In this document: positions 17,327-25,890 of the stretch, one piece after another
Position numbering within the stretch: the stretch's first letter is position 1
Layout: the number at the start of each line of letters is the position of its first letter
From: Saprospiraceae bacterium
GTDB taxonomy: Bacteria; Bacteroidota; Bacteroidia; Chitinophagales; Saprospiraceae
Direction: 5' to 3'
DNA: 64,000 nt
Assembly (NCBI GenBank): GCA_020848695.1
Contig: JADLHT010000017.1
Coordinates: forward strand, 1-64,000
Position numbers and translations under genes: made by a program
The notes under the pieces: generated by a model
The model's input: only the letters and a program-made list of their open reading frames with translations
The model's database searches: none
What the model was told of the DNA's origin: nothing

Positions 17327-18094
17327 TTATTTTGTAGCAATAAAAAAAAGATCTAAACTATTTGAATTGTGAGGAGCAACAAAAAAATCTTCAAATCTTA
17401 TTGAAGAAGTTAATTCATTGTTTTTTGAAGCAATTCGTTTTCTGTTTAGCCGATTCATGATATCGTAAGGAATTTGTAATAATTTCCTGGGAAGACGATA
17501 TTGTAAATTGAAGATATCCCATTTAGTTATTCTTCTAACGGAATCTCGATTTTTCTCAATGTAATTATTTACTTTTTCACTTCCAAAAGTTCCTAACATA
17601 TCTACACTGGAAAATTGGTTAGTCAACAATAGTTCTTTTAATTCCTGTCCTGTATATTCCCTTACATGCCAGGGATTTCTAGTTAATGATTGCAGTCTGT
17701 TAGGAGTTGTTAGTATGAACTTTCCGCCCGGTTTAAGAACACGATTTATTTCTGCACAATAAGCATTGTCATTTTCAATATGTTCTATAACCTGAAAGCT
17801 AATTACGTAATCATAAGTGTTACTTTCAATACCTCTTAAAGGAGGAATTTCCAATTGTCTGAATTCGACATTGCTGAATTTAGTAAAATCCAGTTCGCTG
17901 TAAAATTTATCTAAGGTCAATAAGGAATCACAATGATTTGATATAATTTCAATTCCTAGACCACTTCCAGTTCCGATTTCCAATACCTTTCCATTTAGCT
18001 TTGATTTTACTTCGTGATAGGCAAATAAACATCTTTGATATACATAGTTATCGACCATATCTTGTGAAGAGGCTCTTTCAGCGGTCTGGATCAT
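17327..18094 (-). CDS. Class I SAM-dependent methyltransferase
   Basis: A 255-residue Rossmann-fold methyltransferase: motif I VLEIGTGSGLGIEII near residue 37, acidic strand-2 end LTLDK, motif IV DYVISFQVIEHI, and KPGGKFILTTPN. The UbiE/COQ5-like pattern does not define the substrate. Its start overlaps the stop of the neighbouring methyltransferase by four bases (ATGA), indicating translational coupling. The following gene is leuS, 37 bases away. Confidence 0.82.
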   Translation of the reverse strand: MIQTAERASSQDMVDNYVYQRCLFAYHEVKSKLNGKVLEIGTGSGLGIEIISNHCDSLLTLDKFYSELDFTKFSNVEFRQLEIPPLRGIESNTYDYVISFQVIEHIENDNAYCAEINRVLKPGGKFILTTPNRLQSLTRNPWHVREYTGQELKELLLTNQFSSVDMLGTFGSEKVNNYIEKNRDSVRRITKWDIFNLQYRLPRKLLQIPYDIMNRLNRKRIASKNNELTSSIRFEDFFVAPHNSNSLDLFFIATK

Positions 18095-18990
18095 GAGCTT
18101 TGTTTTTTAAATATATAGATTATAGAACTAGTTTTATTCTTTTTTAACTGGCTTACGATCCACGAATATAATCCGATTGTTGCACCTTTGATTGTACTTA
18201 AAAAAGAGCGTTTGTACGATTCACTTAAAATTGATACATAAAAAGAATCAAAGTGCAATCTTTTTGTATTAATCAAGTTAAATCCATTGGATTCTACTAA
18301 TGATCGCATACTATTAAAATCAAAATGCCAAAGATGTCTAGGAACATCATAGCCGGCCCAATTTGAAGCGTAGTATCGGGCATCTGTCGATTTATAATTG
18401 GGTACCGCAATGATTAAATAGCCTGAATCAAGAATCAAGGCATTTATGTGTGAAAGATATTCCTTCGGATTATATATATGTTCTAAGACATGCCACAACG
18501 TAACAGTCCCAAATCGTTTATGGATTTTATTTTCAGTTAAATAGTCAGGAGTATAAATTTCAAGATTGAATTTATCTATAGAATATTTTCTGGCAGATTC
18601 ATTAATTTCGATTCCACAGGTCTCATATCCATTTTTTTTCATTGTATTCAGAAAGTATCCTGTTCCTGATCCTATGTCAAGGATTGATTTTTGATTGGAA
18701 AGGGATTGTATCAATTCGTACTTCTTTTGAAGCATAATACTTCTAACACGATGATATAAATAATTGATTAGTCCAACTTTGTTATCGGAATGAGAGATGT
18801 ATCTGGGACTATCATAATAAGTTCCTATGGATTCTGCTGAAGGTGGGTCTTGTGTAAATCTCAATCCACAGCCAGAACAATCAACAAGGTGAAAGATTTC
18901 CTGACTAATCTTATGGTCTTTAACTTCAAAAACATTCATTAAGTTTAAGGAGCCACAAAATGGACAGCTATTGAGTAAAATTCTAGACAT
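18091..18990 (-). CDS. Class I SAM methyltransferase with N-terminal zinc-ribbon-like cysteines
   Basis: A 299-residue protein. Four cysteines in CPFCGSLN (about residues 9-12) and CSGCGLRF (about 39-42) form a putative zinc ribbon, followed by the methyltransferase core with SILDIGSGTGYFLNTM, VTLWHVLEHIYNP and DSGYLIIAVPN. This architecture is typical of enzymes that act on sugars or polysaccharide precursors in cell-surface gene clusters. A -7 box (19029-19036) is 39 bases upstream. The two methyltransferases are coupled and may modify the same molecule, which is inference. Confidence 0.8.
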   Translation of the reverse strand: MSRILLNSCPFCGSLNLMNVFEVKDHKISQEIFHLVDCSGCGLRFTQDPPSAESIGTYYDSPRYISHSDNKVGLINYLYHRVRSIMLQKKYELIQSLSNQKSILDIGSGTGYFLNTMKKNGYETCGIEINESARKYSIDKFNLEIYTPDYLTENKIHKRFGTVTLWHVLEHIYNPKEYLSHINALILDSGYLIIAVPNYKSTDARYYASNWAGYDVPRHLWHFDFNSMRSLVESNGFNLINTKRLHFDSFYVSILSESYKRSFLSTIKGATIGLYSWIVSQLKKNKTSSIIYIFKKQSS

Positions 18991-19081
18991 AATTAACTGA
19001 AGAACACAAACTGGTTCTAATCAGCCTGCAAAGATATAAAAGGCTTTAAACTTTAAAAGTGTGGAAATCAGCGAATTGTTA

Positions 19082-20866
19082 CTATTTATCCAGTATTTCA
19101 ATAATTTTTAGCTCTACTCTTTGGTTTTTGTTCCTGCCGGATTGTGTATCATTTGAGGCTATTGGATTTCGTTTTCCATAACCCTTGAAGCTTATTTGAG
19201 ATATTGGTATACCTCTGTTATAGAGATACTCAGCAACATTTTTAGCCCTGTCTGTAGATAATTTATCACAATATTCATGGGGAGGAATTCCATTTGTGTG
19301 ACCGCCAATTTCTACGGTTATTCCCCGATTATTATTCAAAAACTCATATATCTCCTCGAGTACGGCAAAAGATTCAGGAGACACTACACTTGAATCTGCA
19401 GTAAAGTACATTTGATTGATTCGAAGAGTTTGGCCAACGGCAATTTTGGTTTTTTCAAGTTCAGGAATAACTTTCGGGGCATCGATGACCAAATCAAAAT
19501 TATATTGACAATTATTTTGATCATATACTCTAATAATATGTTTTCCCAAGCTTAAGTTTGAAACCGATTCTCCACTTCTACCATTATCCCAAACTATTCT
19601 TAAAGGAGGATTTCCGCCTCGTATTTTGATAGAAGCTTTGCCATCTTTTTTTGAAACATCACTTACTCTTTCTTTGCCAATTAATTCCATAGTAGCTGGT
19701 TCAGGCTCTTTTATAGTAACACTGGCAATATATTCATTGGCTTCAGCATCTGTGATGGTAACAGTATAATCACCTGCTCCTAAACTGTCCTTTGAACTGC
19801 CTTCCATTTCAGGTTTGTTCCAATGGTATTTATAAGGAGTTTTTCCCCCGTTAACTACTAATCTAATAGAAGCAGACTTATTTCCATGACATTTTATTTC
19901 CCCCTTTGTAAAAGCTACTGCGGTTAGTTCTTTGACCTCAGAATCCAGCATATCTATACGAAACAATCCGCGATCGGCAGTGCCTACCCAAAGATCATCA
20001 TTTTTGTCACAGGCTAAAGCTAATGTCTGGGAAGAAACAAATCCATAATCTTTATCTATTAATATGGACTTGTCGGTATACGGATTGAACTGTACCAGAA
20101 TTTCAGAAGCTATATAGACATTTCCTTTGCTGTCTGAAACGATTGCTCTGACAGGTCCACGGCTTATTCCTCTTCTAACTGCAGCATCCTGCCAGCGGCT
20201 TCTCCCATCTTCTTTATAGATTAACCACATTTTTTTTTCCGCCAATAACCAAACACCTTCTGAGGTTGAGATTATTCCGGTAATCTTATGATCTTTCTCA
20301 TAGTGATCCCAATCCTTATTATCAAGGATTGCAACTCCGGCATCAGTACCTACCCACAATCTATTCTCTTTATCGACGTATGTGACGTTGACTTGATTAG
20401 ACTTTAGCTTTGAATTGTCTTTTGTGAAATTAGATAAAACCTTATTTTGATCATCAGAAACTCTATATAATCCATTGGAGGTACCCACCCAAATGTCGCC
20501 TTTGTAATAACTCATACAATTAATTTGAATCTTGTTGTTGTTGAGTTGAATGAGTTGGGATTTATCTTCAGTTATTAAACTTTGGGACCTGTTGCTGTAC
20601 CACAGCATTTCTTTTTTATCCTCGGTTATAGCGGTTATACTATCCTTGCTTATTAATTCGGGATCATCGTTCATTGAAATAATTCTGTACAAACCCTTGT
20701 CTGTGCCAAGCCATTTGTAATTCTGTTTATCAATAAATATTGATCTTACTGCTTCTCGCTGATCCAATTTTTGATAATTTTCTACGATAGCTTTCGGACC
20801 TTCCTGGGCTATTATGGCGAATGAAAAATTGAGGAATAAAGTGGAGCAGAGAGATATTTTATACAT
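19082..20866 (-). CDS. Propeller-SprB repeat-OmpA envelope protein
   Basis: A 594-residue exported protein. Residues 1-20 are a signal peptide. About 25-300 are two-component-regulator-type propeller blades (repeats such as YKWLGTDKGLYRI, DIWVGTSNGLYRV, RLWVGTDAGVAIL, DLWVGTADRGLFRI). About 315-455 hold two SprB-like repeats (SASIRLVVNGGKTPYKYHWN and KASIKIRGGNPPLRIVWDNG). The last 120 are an OmpA domain with the peptidoglycan-binding Asp and Arg in LSTDRAKNVAEYL. It likely anchors to peptidoglycan and displays a sensor-like propeller in the periplasm. The combination is uncommon; signalling is not shown. Confidence 0.85.
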   Translation of the reverse strand: MYKISLCSTLFLNFSFAIIAQEGPKAIVENYQKLDQREAVRSIFIDKQNYKWLGTDKGLYRIISMNDDPELISKDSITAITEDKKEMLWYSNRSQSLITEDKSQLIQLNNNKIQINCMSYYKGDIWVGTSNGLYRVSDDQNKVLSNFTKDNSKLKSNQVNVTYVDKENRLWVGTDAGVAILDNKDWDHYEKDHKITGIISTSEGVWLLAEKKMWLIYKEDGRSRWQDAAVRRGISRGPVRAIVSDSKGNVYIASEILVQFNPYTDKSILIDKDYGFVSSQTLALACDKNDDLWVGTADRGLFRIDMLDSEVKELTAVAFTKGEIKCHGNKSASIRLVVNGGKTPYKYHWNKPEMEGSSKDSLGAGDYTVTITDAEANEYIASVTIKEPEPATMELIGKERVSDVSKKDGKASIKIRGGNPPLRIVWDNGRSGESVSNLSLGKHIIRVYDQNNCQYNFDLVIDAPKVIPELEKTKIAVGQTLRINQMYFTADSSVVSPESFAVLEEIYEFLNNNRGITVEIGGHTNGIPPHEYCDKLSTDRAKNVAEYLYNRGIPISQISFKGYGKRNPIASNDTQSGRNKNQRVELKIIEILDK

Positions 20867-20938
20867 GCTTTAATAACTGTTTCAGGATTTAAACAAAAAT
20901 CTTCTTAAATAATTTTCTTAAAAGTTGTTATTAAAAAT

Positions 20939-20971
20939 AAAAAAGGGTTGTACAAAAACGATGTACAACCC
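20939..20971 (-). terminator. Intrinsic terminator of the LysM gene
   Basis: Perfect 10-base stem GGGTTGTACA/TGTACAACCC (20945-20954 and 20962-20971) with a 7-base loop, followed on the minus strand by a T-rich tract. It lies 22 bases past the stop of the Kbp-like gene and before the propeller-OmpA gene, so the two genes are separately transcribed. Confidence 0.8.
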
Positions 20972-20992
20972 TGTAAAAATATAATTTATTTA

Positions 20993-21373
20993 CTAAATAT
21001 TGGGAATTACCAATTCCTGACCAGGATGAATCAGATCCGGGTTATTCAGTACGTCCTTATTAGCTTCAAATATCTGTTTGTATTTCATTGGATCTTTGAA
21101 ATAATGCTTAGCAATTAGGCTTAAGCTTTCTCCTTTTGCTACTGTGTGTTTGGTATAGTAGCCAGTATTCGCAACCGAAATATCAGCAATAAAATCACTT
21201 GGATTATCTCCTCCAATTTCTTTTATCTTATCCCATAATTGGTTTTTAGCATATTGATCGGCAGCGGTTCCTCTTACCTTTAGAACTCCACCTTCTTCTA
21301 CAACCGAACCATTTTGAACACCAAGTTCTTCTCCTAGATTTAGTACTGCTCTGTACTTGTCTTGTAAACTCAT
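20993..21373 (-). CDS. BON-LysM protein, Kbp/YgaU-like
   Basis: A 126-residue cytoplasmic-looking protein with no signal peptide. Residues about 20-65 resemble a BON domain, and about 76-125 form a LysM domain (TVAKGESLSLIAKHYFKDP, then LIHPGQELVIP). This two-domain layout is that of Kbp (YgaU), a potassium-sensing protein in Escherichia coli. The function here is inferred from that resemblance. A -7 box (CAAATCTA read on plus, 21411-21418) is 38 bases upstream, and a strong terminator follows. Confidence 0.85.
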   Translation of the reverse strand: MSLQDKYRAVLNLGEELGVQNGSVVEEGGVLKVRGTAADQYAKNQLWDKIKEIGGDNPSDFIADISVANTGYYTKHTVAKGESLSLIAKHYFKDPMKYKQIFEANKDVLNNPDLIHPGQELVIPNI

Positions 21374-21494
21374 TATAATAAATTTTTATTGTTAAAAAGG
21401 TATATAACGTCAAATCTAAAAAAATAGTTCAAATATTTATATATATTTTGAATCTTAGTATGAAGGATTATCTTCTCAAACTCAATTATAATAA

Positions 21495-21502
21495 TATCTT
21501 TG
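21495..21502 (+). promoter_or_regulatory. -7 box of the tRNA-Ala gene
   Basis: TATCTTTG matches TAnnTTTG exactly and predicts a start about 10 bases before the mature tRNA. No TTTG box at the usual distance was seen. Confidence 0.45.
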
Positions 21503-21518
21503 CACACTTAAGATTAAT

Positions 21519-21592
<74 letters not shown>

Positions 21593-21709
21593 CAACCTGA
21601 TCGATGTTTAAGAATTTGATAGAAAAGGTAATTTAAAAACAGAACTAAACCATAGTATTATAAAGGCTAATTTATCTGCCAAAATTCTTAAACAGATTGA
21701 ATACTATAT

Positions 21710-22108
21710 TTATTCTTCTTCCGTACTAATTTTTGAATCACTTACAAGAAACTCATCAATTTCTCGTCTTTCTTTTTTTGTAGGTCTGCGAGAGATATGA
21801 TAGTTGGTCGCAATGTAGAATGCAGAATCGCTGAATTCTTTAAATTTGTCTAATTCTTCTTGTGACGTCAAATTGGCGTAACAAGAAGATGCAATTCTTG
21901 CTGATACACGATTAGGTATCAGCTGAGATATTTTGAATATAAGATTAAATTTATCTTTTCTTAAATGAATTACTTGACCTGTTTCAATTAAAGCTGAAGG
22001 TTTTAATATTTCATCATTCAGCTTTACTTTTCCTTTCTTGCATGCTTCTGTCGCTTGAGTTCTGGATTTATATATTCTTACAGCCCATAACCATTTGTCA
22101 ACCCGCAT
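21710..22108 (-). CDS. RNA-binding S4 domain protein (HslR-like)
   Basis: A 132-residue protein with an N-terminal S4 RNA-binding domain (MRVDKWLWAVRIYKSRTQA, then KKGKVKLNDEILKPS) and a basic C-terminus with KKERREIDEF. HslR (Hsp15) in Escherichia coli rescues stalled 50S subunits carrying peptidyl-tRNA. A start at 22120 would add four residues and overlap the PPK2 gene by eight bases; I prefer 22108 because MRVDKWLW is the family N-terminus. It is the last gene of the DUF58-PPK2-hslR unit. Confidence 0.88.
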   Translation of the reverse strand: MRVDKWLWAVRIYKSRTQATEACKKGKVKLNDEILKPSALIETGQVIHLRKDKFNLIFKISQLIPNRVSARIASSCYANLTSQEELDKFKEFSDSAFYIATNYHISRRPTKKERREIDEFLVSDSKISTEEE

Positions 22109-22112
22109 CTTG

Positions 22113-22859
22113 TTAATCATTCTTCAGAGTCGGAAGTTTTGGATTTAGCTTCTTCAGCACTCCCAGCACGATTTTTGCAATTGAGTAATCCCGATACCAT
22201 CTTTGATCACAAGGAATAATATACCATGGAACTTGAGAGTTTTCAATAGCGTATTGGTATTGTTTCATATATTGAGCCCATAACTTACTTTCTTCAAAAT
22301 CTTGTGGATTGAATTTGTATTGTTTTTCCGGATTTGTTTTTCTTTCTTCCAGCTTTTCTAATTGCTTCTTATGGGAAATGTGCATATAAAATTTAAGAAC
22401 TGTGGTATTGTTATCTTTTTCCAATAATTTTTCAAATGCATTGATCGCTTCCATTCTAATCTTTACTCTTTCGGGAGTAATCCACTTGTGAACTGCTTGT
22501 ACAAGAATATCTTCATAGTGAGATCGAATAAAAATCTTTACCTGACCTTTACCCGGTGTTTGTTTGTGAACTCTCCACAGAAAATCGTGTCCAAATTCTT
22601 CCTCTGTTGGTTTTTTGAATGGATAGGAATCCAGTAAGAGTGCATTGCAATCTGCAAACACCTTTCTGGCTGCGCCATCTTTACCACTTGCATCCATGCC
22701 TTGCAATACAACTAAAATTGAATGTTTCTTTTCGGCATGCATCTTGGCTGTAAGCTCGCCAATTTCTTTTACAAGCTTTTTAGTATCCTTTTTTGTTTTC
22801 TCTTTCTTAAAAGACTTTGGTGCATCAGTTGGAATTTTAGAGAGTAATAATTTGGCCAT
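22113..22859 (-). CDS. Polyphosphate kinase 2 family protein
   Basis: A 248-residue P-loop kinase that moves phosphate between polyphosphate and nucleotides. The Walker A loop is GMDASGKDGA near residue 53, followed by the PPK2 pattern YPFKKPTEEEFGHDFLWRVHKQTP and the R-SHYEDILV motif, and WYIIPCDQRWYRDY near the end. Single-domain PPK2 proteins of this length that start near the Walker A are usually class I or III; the class cannot be fixed by eye. It starts two bases after the DUF58 gene and is followed by hslR. Confidence 0.92.
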   Translation of the reverse strand: MAKLLLSKIPTDAPKSFKKEKTKKDTKKLVKEIGELTAKMHAEKKHSILVVLQGMDASGKDGAARKVFADCNALLLDSYPFKKPTEEEFGHDFLWRVHKQTPGKGQVKIFIRSHYEDILVQAVHKWITPERVKIRMEAINAFEKLLEKDNNTTVLKFYMHISHKKQLEKLEERKTNPEKQYKFNPQDFEESKLWAQYMKQYQYAIENSQVPWYIIPCDQRWYRDYSIAKIVLGVLKKLNPKLPTLKND

Positions 22860-22861
22860 AA

Positions 22862-23788
22862 TTAGTTCATTTTTCTTCTTTTTAATAGGAAAAGTTGAAG
22901 GATATAATCGTATCCTTCATTAATGTCTGCCTGAAGATATTGAATTCTGTTCTGAATACAACGGGATTCTATTTCCTTTTGAACAGACACAATTTTTTGC
23001 TTATAAATAGACTGAATCTGTTGAGTTTGTAATCTTAGTTTCTCTCCTGTTTCCATATCAACAAATTGGTAGGGATGATTTCCAAATTCAAATTCCAATT
23101 CGAGTTTTTTATCCAGAACATGAAACAGTATAACCTCATGTTTTCTGTGTTTTAAGTGTTGAAGTGAGCTGAAGAGTTCATCTAGGTTATCTGAATTATC
23201 GAACATGTCGCTGAAGATAATTACCATTGATCTTTTATGTATTTCTTCAGCAATCTGATGAAGCGCTAATGCTGGATTTGAATTTCGATTCATTTCCTGC
23301 GACTTTATCCATTTTTCCAACTGGCTAAGGAGAAACTGGTAATGTGTTGTTGAAGATTTGGCTTGAGTATGTAGTTCAAGATGATCTGAGAATAAGCTCA
23401 ATCCAAAGGCATCTCTTTGTTTTCTTAAAATATTCATTATGCAGGCAGCTCCTAAACTAGAAAACTTCAACTTATTTAATACTGAACCTGATTTTAATTT
23501 TTCCTCCGGAAAATACATGGATGAGGAGATATCAATTACAATCTGACATCTGAGATTGGTTTCTTCTTCGAATTTTTTTGAAAAAAGCTTATCCGTTCTA
23601 GCATAAACCTTCCAATCAATGTTTTTTATATTTTCTCCACTATTATAAATTCTATGTTCAGCAAATTCAACACTAAATCCATGAAATGGAGATTTGTGCA
23701 TTCCAATTATAAAGCCTTCCACAACTTGTTGTGCCAGTAACTCAAGATTGTTGTAGGCCTGGACCGGAAACTGATCAAAAAAACTCAT
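22862..23788 (-). CDS. DUF58 domain protein (von Willebrand factor A-like fold)
   Basis: A 308-residue soluble protein. The DUF58 core is seen in NIDWKVYARTDKLFSKKFEEE, followed by a vWA-like domain with the metal-binding DISSSM motif and later MVIIFSDMFD. DUF58 proteins usually sit beside MoxR-type AAA ATPases in clusters of unknown chaperone-like function, but no MoxR gene is adjacent here. It leads an operon with PPK2 and hslR. Confidence 0.88.
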   Translation of the reverse strand: MSFFDQFPVQAYNNLELLAQQVVEGFIIGMHKSPFHGFSVEFAEHRIYNSGENIKNIDWKVYARTDKLFSKKFEEETNLRCQIVIDISSSMYFPEEKLKSGSVLNKLKFSSLGAACIMNILRKQRDAFGLSLFSDHLELHTQAKSSTTHYQFLLSQLEKWIKSQEMNRNSNPALALHQIAEEIHKRSMVIIFSDMFDNSDNLDELFSSLQHLKHRKHEVILFHVLDKKLELEFEFGNHPYQFVDMETGEKLRLQTQQIQSIYKQKIVSVQKEIESRCIQNRIQYLQADINEGYDYILQLFLLKRRKMN

Positions 23789-23795
23789 GATGCTA

Positions 23796-23832
23796 AAAAA
23801 CTAAGCCCTTAAGCTTACAAAGTTAAGGGCTT
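23796..23832 (-). terminator. Intrinsic terminator between trxA and the DUF58 gene
   Basis: A 10-base perfect stem AAGCCCTTAA/TTAAGGGCTT (23803-23812 and 23823-23832) with a 10-base loop. On the minus strand it is followed by TAGTTTTTTAG, a T tract, so it ends trxA transcription before the DUF58 gene. A T tract also follows on the plus strand, but no plus-strand gene needs it. Confidence 0.75.
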
Positions 23833-23863
23833 TATAATTTTTTTAACTAAAACTTTATTTCAA

Positions 23864-24181
23864 TTAGATTAAAGCGTCAATTTTCTGTTTTAAGGTCGCT
23901 TTTGTAGCAGTTCCTACATGTTTTTCTACGACTTTTCCATTTTTTATAAATAATATTGTTGGAATTGACCTTACTCCAAATTGCATCGATACTTCAGGAT
24001 TGTGGTCAACATTCAATTTTCCAATTTGAGCCTTTCCAGCATATTCCGACGACAACTCGTCAATAATTGGTGAGACTAATCTGCAGGGTCCACACCATTC
24101 TGCCCAAAAATCAACTACAGCAATACCATTTTCTGCAAGAGCTGTTTCCTTAAAGTTTGTGTCTGTAAATTCAAATGCCAT
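23864..24181 (-). CDS. trxA: Thioredoxin
   Basis: A 105-residue thiol-disulfide protein with the active site WCGPC (in FWAEWCGPCRLVSP) at about residues 29-33, the cis-proline stretch VRSIPTILF near 73 and no signal peptide, so cytoplasmic. It is likely the substrate of the thioredoxin reductase at 1.5 kb. It is single-gene, flanked by its own terminator. Confidence 0.96.
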   Translation of the reverse strand: MAFEFTDTNFKETALAENGIAVVDFWAEWCGPCRLVSPIIDELSSEYAGKAQIGKLNVDHNPEVSMQFGVRSIPTILFIKNGKVVEKHVGTATKATLKQKIDALI

Positions 24182-24275
24182 TTTTTTATAATTTTGAACT
24201 TAGTAAACGTTATATATTATTAAAAAGTTCATAGATATCAAAAGCTTTTTTAGCAGTTCAAGAATTGGTAGATCC

Positions 24276-25355
24276 ATGGTGTTCATTTGGATTATTGCAA
24301 GTATTAATACTTTGTTGATATTAATTGCCCTTTTGATTTTCTTTTGTATTTGTTATGAGAAAGATTTTGTTGAAAAATATTATTATCATTATCTTTTTAA
24401 ATCATACAGAGTAGTTTGGGCAAAGATTTCTGAATCAGTTTCATTTTCATTGTCATACTGTTGGCTAATAGGTGTGATATCAATACTGTATTTTGTAATT
24501 AGAATTCGATCGAGGAGTTCAAATCCGATGTTATTTGTAATTTGGCATTTTGTATTAATCTTGCTTGCACATCTTGCTTACTTTTATATTTTTTGGGGCT
24601 TTAATTATTATCGTGAACCGATTAAGCAGAAATTGCAATTGGAGGGAGCAGTTAAGTTGTCAGAACTAGAGAATACTTTAGTGGCTACGATATATGATTT
24701 GAATTCGACACGAATGAACATTACATTCCAGAAAAAGATTGAACTTAATGAATTGAATAATACTCTTTGTCAAGAATTGAACAATTTTCTGGACTCAAAT
24801 AATCTTTCCAGCTTTTGCCCCGTTAAATGTAAAAGGTTGTGGCCCAAAGGAAGTTTGCTTGTTTTGTCAACAGCTGGTATTTATTGGCCTTTTGCGGGTG
24901 AGAGTATGATTGATGCAGGTTTGCATCCTATTGAGGTTCCTTTTACGATGACACATGAGCTTGCACATGGTATGGGTTGGACAGATGAAGGGGAATGTAA
25001 TTGGTTGGCTTTTGAATCTTGTTTACAATCAAAAAATTTAATGATAAGATATTCTGCTCTGATTTCATTCTATAAGTATCTTATATATAGTTATCCGCAA
25101 AAGAATCAATTTAATTTAGATTCTTTAAAAAGTACCTTGAGTAAGGATGTGAGATCGGATTTGATTGAAATCAAACAAATGCATGATAAATATCCGGATT
25201 TCTATCCGGATATTAGAAATGCGATATATGATTGGTATTTAAAAAAGAATAATGTTCAGTCAGGATTGATTTCTTATAATGAATTTGTTGGACTAGTAAT
25301 AAATTATAACAAAAAGTACATTCAACAAGAGAGGAACAAGATCATCGATCAATAG
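24276..25355 (+). CDS. DUF3810 integral membrane protein with HExxH metal site
   Basis: A 359-residue Bacteroidota protein. Three hydrophobic stretches (about residues 3-25, 50-72 and 82-106) anchor a large domain bearing the zinc-metallopeptidase-like motif THELAHGMGW (H-E-x-x-H), followed by the acidic DEGECNW stretch and conserved YNEFVGLVINYN near the end. The HELAH motif is typical of DUF3810, and peptidase activity is inferred from the motif only. It is divergent from trxA, with starts 94 bases apart. Confidence 0.85.
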   Translation: MVFIWIIASINTLLILIALLIFFCICYEKDFVEKYYYHYLFKSYRVVWAKISESVSFSLSYCWLIGVISILYFVIRIRSRSSNPMLFVIWHFVLILLAHLAYFYIFWGFNYYREPIKQKLQLEGAVKLSELENTLVATIYDLNSTRMNITFQKKIELNELNNTLCQELNNFLDSNNLSSFCPVKCKRLWPKGSLLVLSTAGIYWPFAGESMIDAGLHPIEVPFTMTHELAHGMGWTDEGECNWLAFESCLQSKNLMIRYSALISFYKYLIYSYPQKNQFNLDSLKSTLSKDVRSDLIEIKQMHDKYPDFYPDIRNAIYDWYLKKNNVQSGLISYNEFVGLVINYNKKYIQQERNKIIDQ

Positions 25356-25386
25356 AAAAGATAATCAAGCAGTCAGAACATAAAAA

Positions 25387-25413
25387 AGGCTTGCTAAACG
25401 TATTCAACAAGCC
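25387..25413 (-). terminator. Intrinsic terminator of the small DNA-binding protein gene
   Basis: On the minus strand GGCTTG pairs with CAAGCC across a 14-base loop (25388-25393 and 25408-25413), followed by TTTTTTA. It lies 33 bases after the stop of the gene at 25447 and also separates it from the convergent DUF3810 gene. Confidence 0.6.
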
Positions 25414-25446
25414 TCAGGTAGTTATAAGAAAAAATTAAATTTTTTA

Positions 25447-25701
25447 CTAGTTTGATGATGCCTTCTGCGTAGATTCTTCTAGAATGCGATTGGCAAGATT
25501 TAATATTCGTTCATCTTCGATATGTACGATCCCACCATTGGGTCCAGACTGAAGGTGGTTCCCACTATTTTCTAAATGCTGAGCTCCAAAATAATTTCTT
25601 ACCTGCTGCTCATCCATGTTTAATTCCTCAGCAATTCTCTTAATACTCCCATGTGGAAGTCGATGTTTTAAGTTGCGAAGCTCATCTAAAGTTATATTCA
25701 T
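25447..25701 (-). CDS. Small helix-turn-helix DNA-binding protein
   Basis: An 84-residue protein of a family seen in Bacteroidota and usually annotated as DNA-binding. Residues about 3-40 fit a helix-turn-helix (LDELRNLKHRLPHGSIKRIAEELNMDEQQVRNYF pattern, with the second helix at EELNMDEQQVRNYF), followed by a glycine-rich turn and a C-terminal helix. The target sites are unknown. It has its own terminator and is not in an obvious operon. Confidence 0.75.
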   Translation of the reverse strand: MNITLDELRNLKHRLPHGSIKRIAEELNMDEQQVRNYFGAQHLENSGNHLQSGPNGGIVHIEDERILNLANRILEESTQKASSN

Positions 25702-25890
25702 AGTTGATTGGGTTTAATTAATAAAATGTTGAATTCAGTCGTCAATTTAGTATATAAACGTGAATTTAAACAAGTTATTTTTTATTTAAATTAGTTCAAT
25801 ATTAAAAAATCAATAATTTCCATATTATAAACTAAAAAAAGGAAAATTAATTGAAGAATCAAAATTTAATTTCAAATTGCCTACTATTTA

